Shown here one piece after another: positions 11,181-21,918 of a DNA stretch of 64,000 nucleotides (its first letter is position 1; each line of letters begins with the position of its first letter). Below the pieces are notes generated by a model. That model saw nothing but the letters and a program-made list of their open reading frames with translations, had not been told where the DNA came from and did no database searches. A program made the translations under genes and the position numbers. The stretch spans positions 558,001 to 622,000 of the forward strand of contig MU385724.1 in assembly GCA_022497155.1 (NCBI GenBank), in the 5' to 3' direction. This DNA is from Whalleya microplaca (lineage: Eukaryota > Ascomycota > Sordariomycetes > Xylariales > Xylariaceae).

Positions 11181-12100
11181 GAAGCTTCCAGATCTTTGTT
11201 ACCTATCTACACATAAACTCAACTAGTCTTACATCTACAAAGATATCGAGGACCTTCTGTTCTAGGCTGTAATATAAAGATGGGAATCTATTTCACTCTA
11301 TGAGAGCCTCACCGAAAGAAAAAACAAAGGATTTCTATATGAACATACCATGCACTTGTGTACATTCTATAGAGTGCAACGGGCCAGCGCGGTTTCCATT
11401 CCATAGGAGTTCCCTGTTGAAGAGGTTATAACCTTGCCTGTACTTGCTGAGCTACTGGTTTAATCAATGTGTACCTGAAATAAAGTAGTATATAGTCCTA
11501 ATGACTGTAGTGTCTGAAAATTCTACGGCTATTTGTCTTATAGAGTTTGCATGGTGTTTACGCTAAGGCCATACATACAGCCTTTGCTGTAAGTAGACGA
11601 TGTTGTATGTTTATATGTAAAGATCTTGTTAATATAAACTTCCCAAGTACCTACGTCGCGTCGATTCTTGGATGCACATGGGATGAAACTTCTTATTAAT
11701 ATGACTGCACTGACCTGTGTCTGAACCTTATCTTGTTATAAAGCTGGAAGGACTGGGCTCAGTCTTATGTAACCATGTTTTGTATGGTATTATTTCGTAT
11801 CTCGAGACGGCCGATCCACAATCCACGACCGTCCTGGTGGCACAGCATCATCCTTGTTGGTCACATCTTATCTTTAATTGCCCAAAGTGTACTTTTATTG
11901 GGATAAATCATCAGTGTTGAAAGACGCACATAATATTTACATCCCTGCTAAGTATCGGAGGGTCACGTAATCAAGCTAAAACAGGTATAGTCCCACGGAT
12001 TCTAGACCAACCTCGTAAAAAGCTCCGGATCTGCAACTGGCCTCGGCAAGAAAACTTTTCCCCCAATTCCCACCGCTTCGCCGTCGCCGTCGCCGTCGAA
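11181..12100. other. AT-rich intergenic
   Basis: Continuation of the AT-rich repeat flank, then ordinary spacer up to the HTH/2EXR gene. Its first 60 bases may be the tail of the LTR-like repeat. No gene seen. Confidence 0.4.
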
Positions 12101-13193
12101 ATGCCCGTCGGACAACGACCGAGGGATGTTCATACAAAACATCTCACCGAGCTCGAGCGCTTTCGCGTCCGCACTCTGTATTACGATGCTTGTATGACTA
12201 AGAGGCGCATCCAGGAGGTCACTGGCTATTCCGATAGTCAGATACGCACGGCCATTCGGGCCAAGTCCGCCGCCATCCCTCCGCGCACTGGACGCCCGAA
12301 AAGTAAGTGGCTCTCGATACGCTCTTCTGCACGACACGATTGAATATCCTGTTGGATATGCAACCTAACGTTACTCATAGAGGGCTATTCCGCAGCTTCT
12401 GGAATACAAAAAGCAGATGCGGAGGGCTCTCAATCACAAGCCTTGACTCAAGGGGACTCGTTCGTTTCAACGAGCGGTGAGGTTTCGGAGCTGCCTTCGC
12501 CTAGTATCTTACACGGCCTATCGATTGATCAACCTCTCGCTACAGCCTCGCCCAGCTTTTTACCAACTTCGCAGGATCCGGAATCGCAATTCTCTGGATT
12601 CAATGACTTACCCGATGCGATAAGGGTCCGCATCTGGAAGCTTGCTCTGACTCAAGGGCCAACAGGGTCATCATTCTCGGGTGTCTGGTGGGTGGAAACG
12701 CTGCCACAATCCCCATGGCTTGTGGCAGGTCTATTTCCCGAGAACCTCGAGACCCACTGGGAACAGTACCTAGAGCACAGGCAATTGTGAGTAGCATCCA
12801 GAATTGTCTGTTTCCCCTCCTGCCTGTTCCAAGGAGCAATGATTCCCCTGTGAGGCATCTTCAGGAGCTGGACTTCTTGGCACAATTTTCATACCTATGA
12901 CAATTCTCCAAAATGCCCAGAGAGAAAGTACTGACTAGGATACTAGTCCATCGAGGCTATTGAGCCATATTAATCACGAAGCTCGTCAGGTAGTCTTCGA
13001 TACATTCACACCGATATGTTCTGATGTTGGCATCAAAACTCTAGGCTCTACAGTTCGATTTCTATGGGTTGACCGGGACAACGACAAAATTTACTGCAAA
13101 GACCAAGCCGAATTGTCTGAGCTACTTGACAAGGCGCGGACGGCGGTTCTGCCAATTCTTAATACCCATTCTATTGCTACGCAAGAAGAATGA
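12101..13193 (+). CDS. Helix-turn-helix N-terminus joined to a 2EXR-type domain protein
   Basis: Model of three exons: 12101-12302, 12381-12786 and 12947-13193, giving 284 residues in one frame. Residues about 12-66 (ELERFRVRTLYYD, KRRIQEVTGYSDSQIRTAI, then TGRPK) look like the DNA-binding helix-turn-helix of Tc1/pogo-type transposases. After a Ser/Gln-rich linker, FNDLPDAIRVRIWKLAL near residue 125 is the start motif of the fungal 2EXR domain, and LLSHINHEARQVV matches its second conserved block. Intron 1 (78 nt) has a strong CCTAAC branch; intron 2 (160 nt) is long and less certain. The C-terminus is shorter than usual for 2EXR proteins. DNA from 13200 to 13450 may be its eroded continuation. 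Function unknown; a DNA-binding role is inferred from the HTH only. Confidence 0.62.
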
Positions 13194-14437
13194 AAATCAT
13201 TGATCTTTAATAAGTACACGTCGTTACTCTACGCTCGGTCGAGGACTGCCCCTTCCTTAATGGGAACGAGTGGTAAGGGTCTTCGGCTTCTAGATAATAT
13301 TCTCATATTAAGGAGTTTCTGGGAAAGAAAAATGCAGTCCACACTACGCGTCAACATTGTAATTATTTTATGGAAGTCGAAACATTGGAGTTATGGATTC
13401 TTTGCGGCCACGCTCGAATACAATCATCCCTTATTCTTGGGCTATTGAGAGGCGCTATTGCGGAGTAAGCTGACCATCTCTTTATTAAATCAGGTTTATC
13501 TCATCCTAAGTATTCAAGATACCCATTCCGTGCACATTTAAGGTTTATATATTCGTACACTCACTAGAGCGATTAATTCGTCCTCACTACTGTCAGCGTG
13601 AGTCGATGGCTCGCTACTCCCGTGTTCGATCCTATGAGAAGAACCAGAGAAAATTCTAGATAGACTACAAAGGGGCAAAGCGCGACAATATTGCCTTCAA
13701 CTACCTCAAAGCTTGCCAAGGCAGTACGCTCAGATATTGTCTGCGGTCATTCGAGGGCTATGATGTGGCAAGTGTAGCCAAATACATATATTCTCATCCC
13801 TCCACCGGATCCGCTTCTACAAGGCAGGCTTATATCCTTACTTACCGCATTTGTCATTTTTGATCGATTTATGAAGATGAAAGTTTCTCACTTGCATTGA
13901 AACTGATAGGAAATGTGTTGAGTTGAGAATGGTAGCGTTTTAGGTTTCGCTTGAACATATATACTAGCAGATGAGGAGATCAGAGTGATGGTCTGACAAC
14001 TGACCCAGACTTCTTTTAGGGTAGATGACACAAAGCGTTGTTTACCATCTGATATATGCATTTAGAAGTTTCATGATGTCTTGCAGACATACGGACTATA
14101 TAACAGTTCCTTTAACCTGCAATATAAGTGCATGGTTAGATTGGTGCTTAGCAAGAGGACATAATATTCCTGAACCAATGCATAGTATACATATATAAGT
14201 AGAGAAGAAGAAATACTTAAGGGACAATAGGTCAGTATACGGCTGTCCTGCCCGTGTTTGAGCCTTATAAGAGGCATACGCCAAATTTACGAGAAGATAA
14301 TAGAGTATAGGAGGAAATGTTAGTGATTAATAAGGACGGGAAAAGTTTTCATTCACCGCAAATATCAACGAATAATGTGAAGCATATCCGTCCTCTGACT
14401 CGTATAAATAGTCATTCATAGCTTCCCCTCTCCCGCA
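13194..14437. other. Intergenic
   Basis: AT-rich spacer. An open stretch at 13200-13448 follows the 2EXR gene but shows no domain. Nothing else recognised before the LanC-like stop codon. Confidence 0.4.
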
Positions 14438-15580
14438 TCACAAGTCATTATACGCAATACAGGTCCTTGATGAGCCCGTGTCCGCTACAGCCCAAGACCA
14501 AGCACGGCCCGCTTCACCCGTGTAGAGACTCACAACATCGTCGCCGCGGGCGACATCTCCCATCCTCTGCTCCACCAACGCAGTCCCCGTGAAGGACAAG
14601 AAATGCTCAAACTGCCCATCGTCATCGAGCGCTAACGCGTTCCCCGCGATCCCGTGACACAGACACGGCTCCTTGGTGAGCAGTCCTCTCTGCCAAATAT
14701 CCACTTGGGCCGCGCCAATCGCCCTCCGGATCTGCTCTCCCAGCCTCGGAAAATAGGGAAGCAATGATCGCAGCGAGAGGACGAACCCGGGGCCGCCGTG
14801 GCAGAATTGCACGAGGCGGTCCGATCCGGCCGGGAGTGAGGAGGGGTAGTTCCCGCTTTTGAACTGGTGGTCGAGCAGAGCGGATAGCTCTTGCTCTAGC
14901 TTTGGCCCCGCTGAGGGCTGAGATAGGACAATTTGGCAGATTATGCCGATGGTGCCGTGTGCGGCGCCGAGGTACTGTTTCCCGTGCCAGAGCCATGGGC
15001 GCGGTACTGTAAGCATCCGATCAACGGTCGCTTCGATGGTCCGGTCGAGAAGTGCCACAGTTGCAGAATGTCCCTGCTCGCCAAAGGCGGTCCGGCAGAG
15101 CCTCAGGAAGTACAGATAGCCAGCTCGGCCGTAGAGCCACTCTTTAGACCCGTCGTCCGTGGTTGAATTGATGGCGGCGGCATATGAACAGAGTTGCCTG
15201 GCCAGGCTGGTATCTTGCGACATGACAGCTGCCAGTGATAGGTGAGCTAGGGTTTCGTTGCCAATACCGCAGTGGCTCGGAGTTGGTGCCTGCCGTTGCA
15301 CCCGGGCGCCTAGCTTGAGGTACTCCTCAGCCCATTCTGCCATTGACTGGTGCTTGAACTCTAGATTGGGATACAGCTGGGATAGTCTATAGAACAAATA
15401 TGCGACTGACGTCGGCCCGGTATAGAAACCGTGAAATGACCAAGTCGTGGAACATGTCTGGACTGGTGGGTTGTACGTGTTGATCCTAGTAAGACTTGCC
15501 AATAGTTCCTGATGAGCATCGGCAGTTTGCAGTCTGTCAGTAGGATTGATGAAATAACGGCTGGAAGTCATTGTATTCAA
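14438..15580 (-). CDS. LanC-like (lanthionine synthetase C-like) protein
   Basis: A single exon of 380 residues with the alpha/alpha-toroid repeats of the LanC/LANCL family. Each repeat shows a G-rich signature: WLYGRAGYLYFLR near 149, LGAAHGTIGII near 204, FCHGGPGF near 259 and CLCHGIAGNAL near 306. The three zinc ligands of LanC enzymes are conserved as Cys260, Cys308 and His309. Bacterial LanC closes thioether rings; animal LANCLs add glutathione to dehydroamino acids in damaged proteins. Fungal members are mostly uncharacterised, so the reaction here is unknown. It is probably cytosolic: no signal peptide or membrane segment. The codons are GC-rich compared with its AT-rich flanks. The small secreted protein gene at 16713 is the nearest neighbour in the other direction. 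Confidence 0.88.
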   Translation of the reverse strand: MNTMTSSRYFINPTDRLQTADAHQELLASLTRINTYNPPVQTCSTTWSFHGFYTGPTSVAYLFYRLSQLYPNLEFKHQSMAEWAEEYLKLGARVQRQAPTPSHCGIGNETLAHLSLAAVMSQDTSLARQLCSYAAAINSTTDDGSKEWLYGRAGYLYFLRLCRTAFGEQGHSATVALLDRTIEATVDRMLTVPRPWLWHGKQYLGAAHGTIGIICQIVLSQPSAGPKLEQELSALLDHQFKSGNYPSSLPAGSDRLVQFCHGGPGFVLSLRSLLPYFPRLGEQIRRAIGAAQVDIWQRGLLTKEPCLCHGIAGNALALDDDGQFEHFLSFTGTALVEQRMGDVARGDDVVSLYTGEAGRAWSWAVADTGSSRTCIAYNDL

Positions 15581-16712
15581 CCTGCAAAGTGGTTATTGTT
15601 ACATGATGATAGCATATCTTACTTTGATTGATATGGGATAGGTTGATACATGTATGGTCTTATATAATATCCTCAGATGGTAACACTGACGTCACAGGTT
15701 ATTATGCCGAGGTAATACGGTAACACAACGCATTTTTCATGGAACTCCCATTAAATAAACTATATAAGAGAGCATAGTAAAAGGAAATTCCAAGAAACAA
15801 TCTTCTATTTTGTTTCTCAGAAGACAACTTGATAAATAGAAGTTTAGATAAGGACCAATAATAGCTTATGTGACTGACTGCACAGTACATTGAGCAGCCG
15901 ATGAACTGCGACGGATCATAAAAGGGCCAACAAAACCAGTGGTGAGTTAGACACATATACCATGATAGATAAAATGTCCAACGAAAGCTGTCTTCAGTTA
16001 TGCCGGCGTGGTTTATGACAACACTGCCTCTTCGGTGCCCAGTGATGCCCGGTGCTAGGGATGCCAACCCTGCCCCTTAAGCAAGGGGTATAATTATTAC
16101 TATTAAAAAGGTTCGCTACATTGTTGCACGGTGCCTTGCTTGCCATTGCCATTTATAATGCTATATCTAAAGTATAATCTATTCCTAGCGTTTTATCATT
16201 TGTTTCTTTGTAGAAGTCTTACATATCCACTCACTTTCGATACCAGGACCGCGGAAGCGGTTGATCTCAAGATCAACTTTTCTTTATATAGATTTGAGCC
16301 TCACGACTGAAATAGAAGTAATAACATATCAGCGACAAGTTCTCTCGTCTTCAGCCTCACTGGAAGTTAATATGTAGCTGACCTAGCCACCTCATTGCCT
16401 CGAAACACCTACGCCAGGGATCATCTTGGCGACACTTCCTGGGAACTATGGTCGCCGAATGTGTATCCCACGGCTATCATGCGTCCGCCTGTAGATATAT
16501 ACAAGAAACAGAGGAAACCAGTAAAGTCTACTTAAACAGCGCCTATCCACTGATACAATTTCCTTTCACCACCACCATCATCATCATCATCAACATCATC
16601 ATCCAAGTCCCACACACAATACAACTCCTCTCACTATCCTACTATTTCCAAACTATTTGAATACCGTTCGAACACCATTCTACAACCCCACCAAGTTGCC
16701 AACACCCCAAAA
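15581..16712. other. Intergenic, divergent promoters
   Basis: This region separates the LanC-like gene and the small secreted protein gene. It includes a CAT-type microsatellite near 16570-16605, just upstream of the secreted protein. The minus-strand frame at 15702-16067 has no domain and unusual composition, so it is not called. Confidence 0.45.
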
Positions 16713-17036
16713 ATGAAATCCCTCACCCTCACCACCATCATCTCCATCCTCACCGGCCTCGCCGCCGCCGCGCCCATCATCGACGCTCGGGACCCCGACC
16801 TCTTCGACGACTCCTTCCCCATCCTCATCCCCGTCCTCGTCCCCATCCCCGTCGACATCGACGACCTCGATTCCCCCGCCGACCCCGCCGACCTCACGCG
16901 CCGCGCCGCGTCGCAGTTCGACTGCACGGGCGACGACGGCGACGACTGCGGCCGCCTGCCGACCTCGCTGTTTGCTGCGCTGAGGGCGTGGGTGGGGGAT
17001 GCGTGGGACGGGGAGGGGGAAGGGCAGGCTGCTTAA
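16713..17036 (+). CDS. Small secreted protein with signal peptide and dibasic site
   Basis: An uninterrupted 107-residue frame. Residues 1-20 (MKSLTLTTII...LAAAA) form a clear signal peptide with a cleavage site before PIIDAR. The next part is acidic and proline-rich (a PILIPVLVPIPVDID stretch). A dibasic RR at 63-64 would suit Kex2 cleavage, releasing a C-terminal piece of about 43 residues with Cys71, Cys79 and several Ser/Thr. Codons are strongly biased to C-ending forms (ATC, CTC, GCC, GAC), which argues that the frame is real and expressed. No family is recognised. It could be an effector-like or structural secreted protein, or a processed peptide precursor. Confidence 0.6.
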   Translation: MKSLTLTTIISILTGLAAAAPIIDARDPDLFDDSFPILIPVLVPIPVDIDDLDSPADPADLTRRAASQFDCTGDDGDDCGRLPTSLFAALRAWVGDAWDGEGEGQAA

Positions 17037-17876
17037 GCTGCTTGTAGGGGGGATGGTTGGTGTGTGGTTAAGGGAGAGACGGGCTTGTTGTGTAAGTGCT
17101 GTGATCTGTCTCCTTTTCTGGACTCGCTTACTTACTGATTTCGAGGTGAAGTCCCAGGGGCGGGGATAGCAATGCATCCATACACCGCAGTCTTGACCCC
17201 CTTGAGTTTGCGCCGGCACTACCGAGAGTTGAGTTGCCACAGGCAGAGAGGGGGCTTGTTTGTGGGAATGGGGTGCAGGTCCATTGGTCTGTGGCTAGCG
17301 ATATACTGCATCGGACGGGAGGGTTTATTTAAGGGGAGAGGGTTGTTAAAGGGAGGGGCGTATCTGGCGTACTGCTTATTCGATGCTCGTATGCGTGTTT
17401 CGTTATTGACTAGAGCTCGTTATGATGGGTTTACCTTTAGATTCGACATCTTATATCTTCAACAAGGATCACTTTCGCTTGGCTACATACTCAACTCCTT
17501 AAGCATCTGGCAAGTCAAAACTAGCCGTAGACGCGAAGGCATAGGCACGCAGCCACATCACATATACCACGTGCCATCATACACAGAGTACACAGACATA
17601 AGCTAATACCAACCGAATAAGTCTTTTCATATTCACGTCAGACATTTCGCTTTTTTTCATCATTTACATTATCATCATCTTCTCTATGCCTGCCCGCTTG
17701 CCTGCTTGCCTGCCTACGCTTGGTATTCTAGTCCTACAAATCCACACGCGAAACTCCCATGCCGATGCAACAGGATATCATCTACGCATTCCGTAGTAAT
17801 GTGTAGCAAGCACAATACAGATCCATCCCCCTGCCTATCACGTCAAGCAACGTAAATCACATCATAAGCGCTCATC
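17037..17876. other. Intergenic, convergent 3' flanks
   Basis: Downstream of the secreted protein and of the UBP2-like gene, which end towards each other. A pyrimidine-rich tract with repeated TGCCTGC-like units lies near 17690-17710. No gene recognised. Confidence 0.4.
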
Positions 17877-20800
17877 TCATAGGATCTCGTACGGCGGGAG
17901 CTCGTCATCCACAGCCGCGGCCTTCTCGCTAGTAACATACGTCGTGGTGGTGGCCGTCTGACTGCTGGGAGGGGGAGGAGGTTCCGTGGTGCTCGGCTCG
18001 GGCGTCACGCCTTCGATCGTCTGCATATCCACGTCTTCGGCGTGCTCGACGGTCGCGATGTCATGCTGTTGAGGATGGTGGTTGGTGACGGGCCGAGAAG
18101 GACGCTGAGGTACGTCGACCAGGTCGTCCTTGATCTCGTCCCGGACGTAGGCGACGTAGTAGGGGTCACCGCTGTCGTTTAGGTCCTTCAGGACAGCCTG
18201 CGACTCTCGGTTGTCCTCGGTGACGACGCTGTCGTTGTACTTGTACCACACGTTCTTCTTGAAGTCCCGTATCCAGACCCAGTAGTGGCCCGCATTCATG
18301 CCGCCGCCATGACATATAATTGCATGAAGACTGTATTTCTCCTTCTCCATGCCCTCGTAAGCTGATTGCTCGAACTCGCGAAGGTTAGAAAGCTCTAATG
18401 AATCCGTCTTGTCCAAGCTTTCATTAGTTTCCCAGATGATGTCGGAGAACTCATCATTAGCTGCATGTCTTACTGGAGAGCCTGCATTCGACGTCTTTTT
18501 CGACGGATTAGGGCCGGAGGAGTCAGGCAGTGCACGCTTTTGTGGCCGCGCTACGTCCTGGAATAAGGTAGAATCTTCCAACGTGAGGGATTCTCCATTA
18601 AAATTGTTGCCGGAAGCATCCTGATTGTCGGTTCCCCAATCCATGGCATTTGACTCAAACGTAGATTGGGCGGGTTTGTCCTGTATATTTGCCAATGACC
18701 TGCCCTCAAGCTCTTTTATCCGTTCTTTCGTCGCCCACACGCGCCTGCGAGTATTCCAGAGCCATGATCCCGTATCAGTCTCCATGTAACGGTCCAAGAA
18801 CAAAGTCTCTGGGATGATAACGGGGTTCTTATTTTTGACCCCAGAGGCATCGGAGCGTTGAATGCAGATATGAAGAATTGGCGGCAATGCCCGAATCGTT
18901 GTGTACCGTGCAAAACTTCCATCGGCGAGTACTTCGTAAGAGAAGTATCGATCAAGTGCCGCAATGAGGGTGCTCTTAACATTATTCTGTTTATCTGGGT
19001 GGGGAAAGGCTGTAATCCATCGTTCCGGAACAATCTCCTCATTGTGAGTACTTTCTTCTTCCTCGAGGGAAGTCAAAGGACTACTAGATTCGTTCTTCTT
19101 GGTTCTAACGGTGCAATTCACAATGATCGTGAAGAATGTTTCCGTTATCTTGTCTGCTTGCAGATCAGGCTTTTCAGGCATTGGTCCATCTGGGCGGATG
19201 GCACGCATGAGATGCTCCAGGATATTACCGATGATTTCTTCGACATCCTGCTGCGAAGTTCCTGATCGGTCAGACTCTTTCAATCGGCTCGCTACTTTCG
19301 CCATCTTCTCCTCTAGTGACAAGCCTTCAGTAGAGTCCTCCATCTTGATGTCGTCAACGGGCTGAGGGACAGCAGAAGCATCGGTACTTGGGTGCAAAGG
19401 TGCCGGGTTATCTAGAAGTTCGACCGCGGAATCTTTATCCTCATTGTTAGATTCGGTGGATGATTCCATTGGCATGTCTTCATTCTCATTGACCAAAGTC
19501 TGAGAGCTACGGGAACTCCCCGTCTCGGTCGAGTCATTTACTGCTTCGACAGTGACGTTGACTCCACTACTGTCTTCCTTTGGGTGAGCTGGTGGCGCCG
19601 GAGATGGTCGTGCTGGCAAAGGTGGAGGTTTATTCTGGACTGGTTTACTCAGAATATCTTTGGCAGAAGAGAGTGCCGTGTTAGCAAGCTCCTGTGAAGG
19701 TTGAGCAGCCAAGTCCGTAGTTGTCTGTAATTCAGCAAACAGGGCCCGGAGCATCTCGGCGACTTTCTCTTGGTCAGCATTTACGAGTATAGATGGCTGG
19801 GAGCAATGATACTTACACTGCCTAGCGATAATAGCTTCTTCAAGATTGACACTAGTGCCATTGCCTCCAGTTCGGCGTTTTCTGACCGCCTCCTCCTCGA
19901 GCTCGAGCTTGAATTCATCAAAGTTTAGTACAAGCCCGCGGACCACCTTGACGTTGTAGAAGTATTGTAGAAGACTGTTCAGGTAGCAGGTATTGCCGAT
20001 GTTCTTCAATCCAGGGGGGGAATTACTGAAAGTCGCAGGATCTGGCGATGACTGTTGATGAGTGGCCGACAATAGCGCTTCCGAATCATTGTTGGAGAAG
20101 CCACCGGTTGCTCTGTAAAATTCGGCACTATCACGCAATGTAGCTGCTTCCTCAGGCTGACTCTGCTGCTGCTTAAGCTCTGCTAATACATCCAGGGCTT
20201 CTGCAACCTTCACGCGATGTACCTTCTCATCCTAATGACAACCCCAATCAGTACAACGCGCGAGCAAAGGGGCAAGTTGAAGATCACTTACCACATTCGC
20301 TGCAAAATCGCGGACCATTTCAGCGGTGAAATCAGCATCTACATTCAGCAGTCTGGCTGCTGATGCAATGCTCATTTTTCTACCGCCTATCCCACTAGTG
20401 GATTGCGTAAGACTTGCTACACCTAGATTCTCTAGAACTGTGGGATCGATTTCACCCACAATATCCCGTCTCAGGTAGTTTCCGATGGCCTCGAGATGTT
20501 GCACTGCTTCAGCCTTGAAGTTATCGGAGGGGTTATTTAGGACCATCCCATAGTACTTGTCTAGAAACCAGGTCGGCTGGTACCCATCCTTGGGAGAAAC
20601 ACCAAAGAATGTGAAAGCCTCTTGCACGGCTGCAGCTACAGGCACTGCTTGGTCGAATTGGGACTTAAACATGATGATGTCTAATGAGGCTTGTTCGCTG
20701 CGTTGTTGAGTGCAGCGTATCCCCGCATCGAGAAAACGGTCCCTGTCGTAAGGACATAGCTGAGCCAGAAGGATGGCAGCCCAACTAAAATATCCGGGCG

Positions 20801-21918
20801 GATAGTCGATTAAGCAGCCCAATATCGATAAATCTTCCTCCGACAGTTTTTCGAGGTGGCTAGGATCTGAAGCTACATTGGGATAATCTCCCTGGAAAAC
20901 TTCCAGTAGTTTATCCCACGCAGGTATCGTTTCCTCATTCGGGACGATTATCTTGAGCTCCGCTGCTGCGTCCTCCATACGCGCCCTGAGAGTATGGATA
21001 GGTGTAGGGTTCTGCTGTGGTTCAGGCGTGGTGATATACCAACATGAATCCCCACTCTCGGCATCATCGCCCTCATAGAATTTCAACAACCTCAGGAGCG
21101 GGTTGAAGTCGTCGCCGATGGAGACCATGAATTTCTTATTGCGTTTCTTGATCCTTAGGTGGCGGTCTCCAGTGTTGTTAAGGGCATCAGTAAGATACTT
21201 CAGTAAGATGTTTGCAGACCCAGCACCATAGTTGTCGCCAACGTCTGAATACCGCGAAGAATCATCAGCGCGTGCGCGTGCATGTTGTAGGTTGCGGAGA
21301 ACTCGGTGGTCGTCAACAAGCATGTCCACCTCGGAAGTCGCAAGTTTTGGGCGCATGATGGAGACCTCAAGATTGAAAAGGCAACCATCGGCCGCGCAGA
21401 TGAACTGGGCATATCCCACCGTGTCATTATAGCCCGTCCGATCCGCTCTCAGATCGTAGATAGACTTCTGATTGCAAGGTATTAGCATATGCTTTGGGTG
21501 ATCCTTGTCGTACTCCTGGCAGTGCCTCGAATCGTTCTTCACGTGGAAGTGGTGACGACAAAGCCTGCAAACTGTAGAAACAAAACATGTGCGTTGGTCT
21601 TCAAAGGTCTGGGTTGCGACCAACAGCATCTCGTGATTTTGACATTGAGTATCGTACGAAAGCTCCGGGAGCTCGGATTCAATAAATCGCCGAAGTGCTC
21701 GCGGTGAAGTGTACGCTAAATAATTCAGTTAAAATATATTTTTCGTGAAAGTAGATCAGCTTAGTAACCATCGTATAATACTCACCATCAATGCTTGATT
21801 CCACTTGAAACTTGTGTAATGCGGTGGCTTTTCGCTTACGGAGAGTCTCCATGTCTAGGGGTTCGAACGGCGAGGGGGAGCGGGAGGTGGATTCCCCTAG
21901 TCCAGTATCTTGAGCCAT
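17877..21918 (-). CDS. UBP2: Ubiquitin carboxyl-terminal hydrolase, UBP2-like
   Basis: Four exons (21918-21786, 21715-20292, 20231-19817, 19762-17877) encode about 1285 residues, close to yeast Ubp2. The catalytic Cys box GLKNIGNTCYLNSLLQY places the nucleophile near residue 601. The His box (LHAIICHGGGMNAGHYWVW) places His near 1150 and is followed by WYKYND. The N-terminal half has a Cys/His-rich segment (CRLCRHHFHVKNDSRHC), probably metal-binding, as in this family. The insertion between Cys and His boxes is low-complexity and acidic. The 54-nt last intron is in frame; removing it restores IIARQ-FAEMLRALF. The C-terminal tail is Pro/Thr-rich. The enzyme removes ubiquitin, typically K63-linked chains, from membrane-trafficking cargo in yeast. 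All key residues seem intact. Confidence 0.92.

Noticed and set aside
13590..13640. GTGTTCGATCC, a B-box-like string
   Set aside because: No A-box or cloverleaf could be formed upstream.
15702..16067. 121-codon minus-strand frame with aromatic-rich text
   Set aside because: AT-rich composition and no family or membrane-protein pattern; likely chance.
16680..17240. Minus-strand open frame opposite the small secreted protein
   Set aside because: Shadow of the C-ending codon bias; Val/Gly/Asp-rich text with no motif. The plus strand has a signal peptide.
19763..19816. In-frame segment CKYHCSQP in the UBP2-like gene
   Set aside because: It has a GTAAGT donor, branch site and AG acceptor, and its removal restores family text; treated as a retained in-frame intron.
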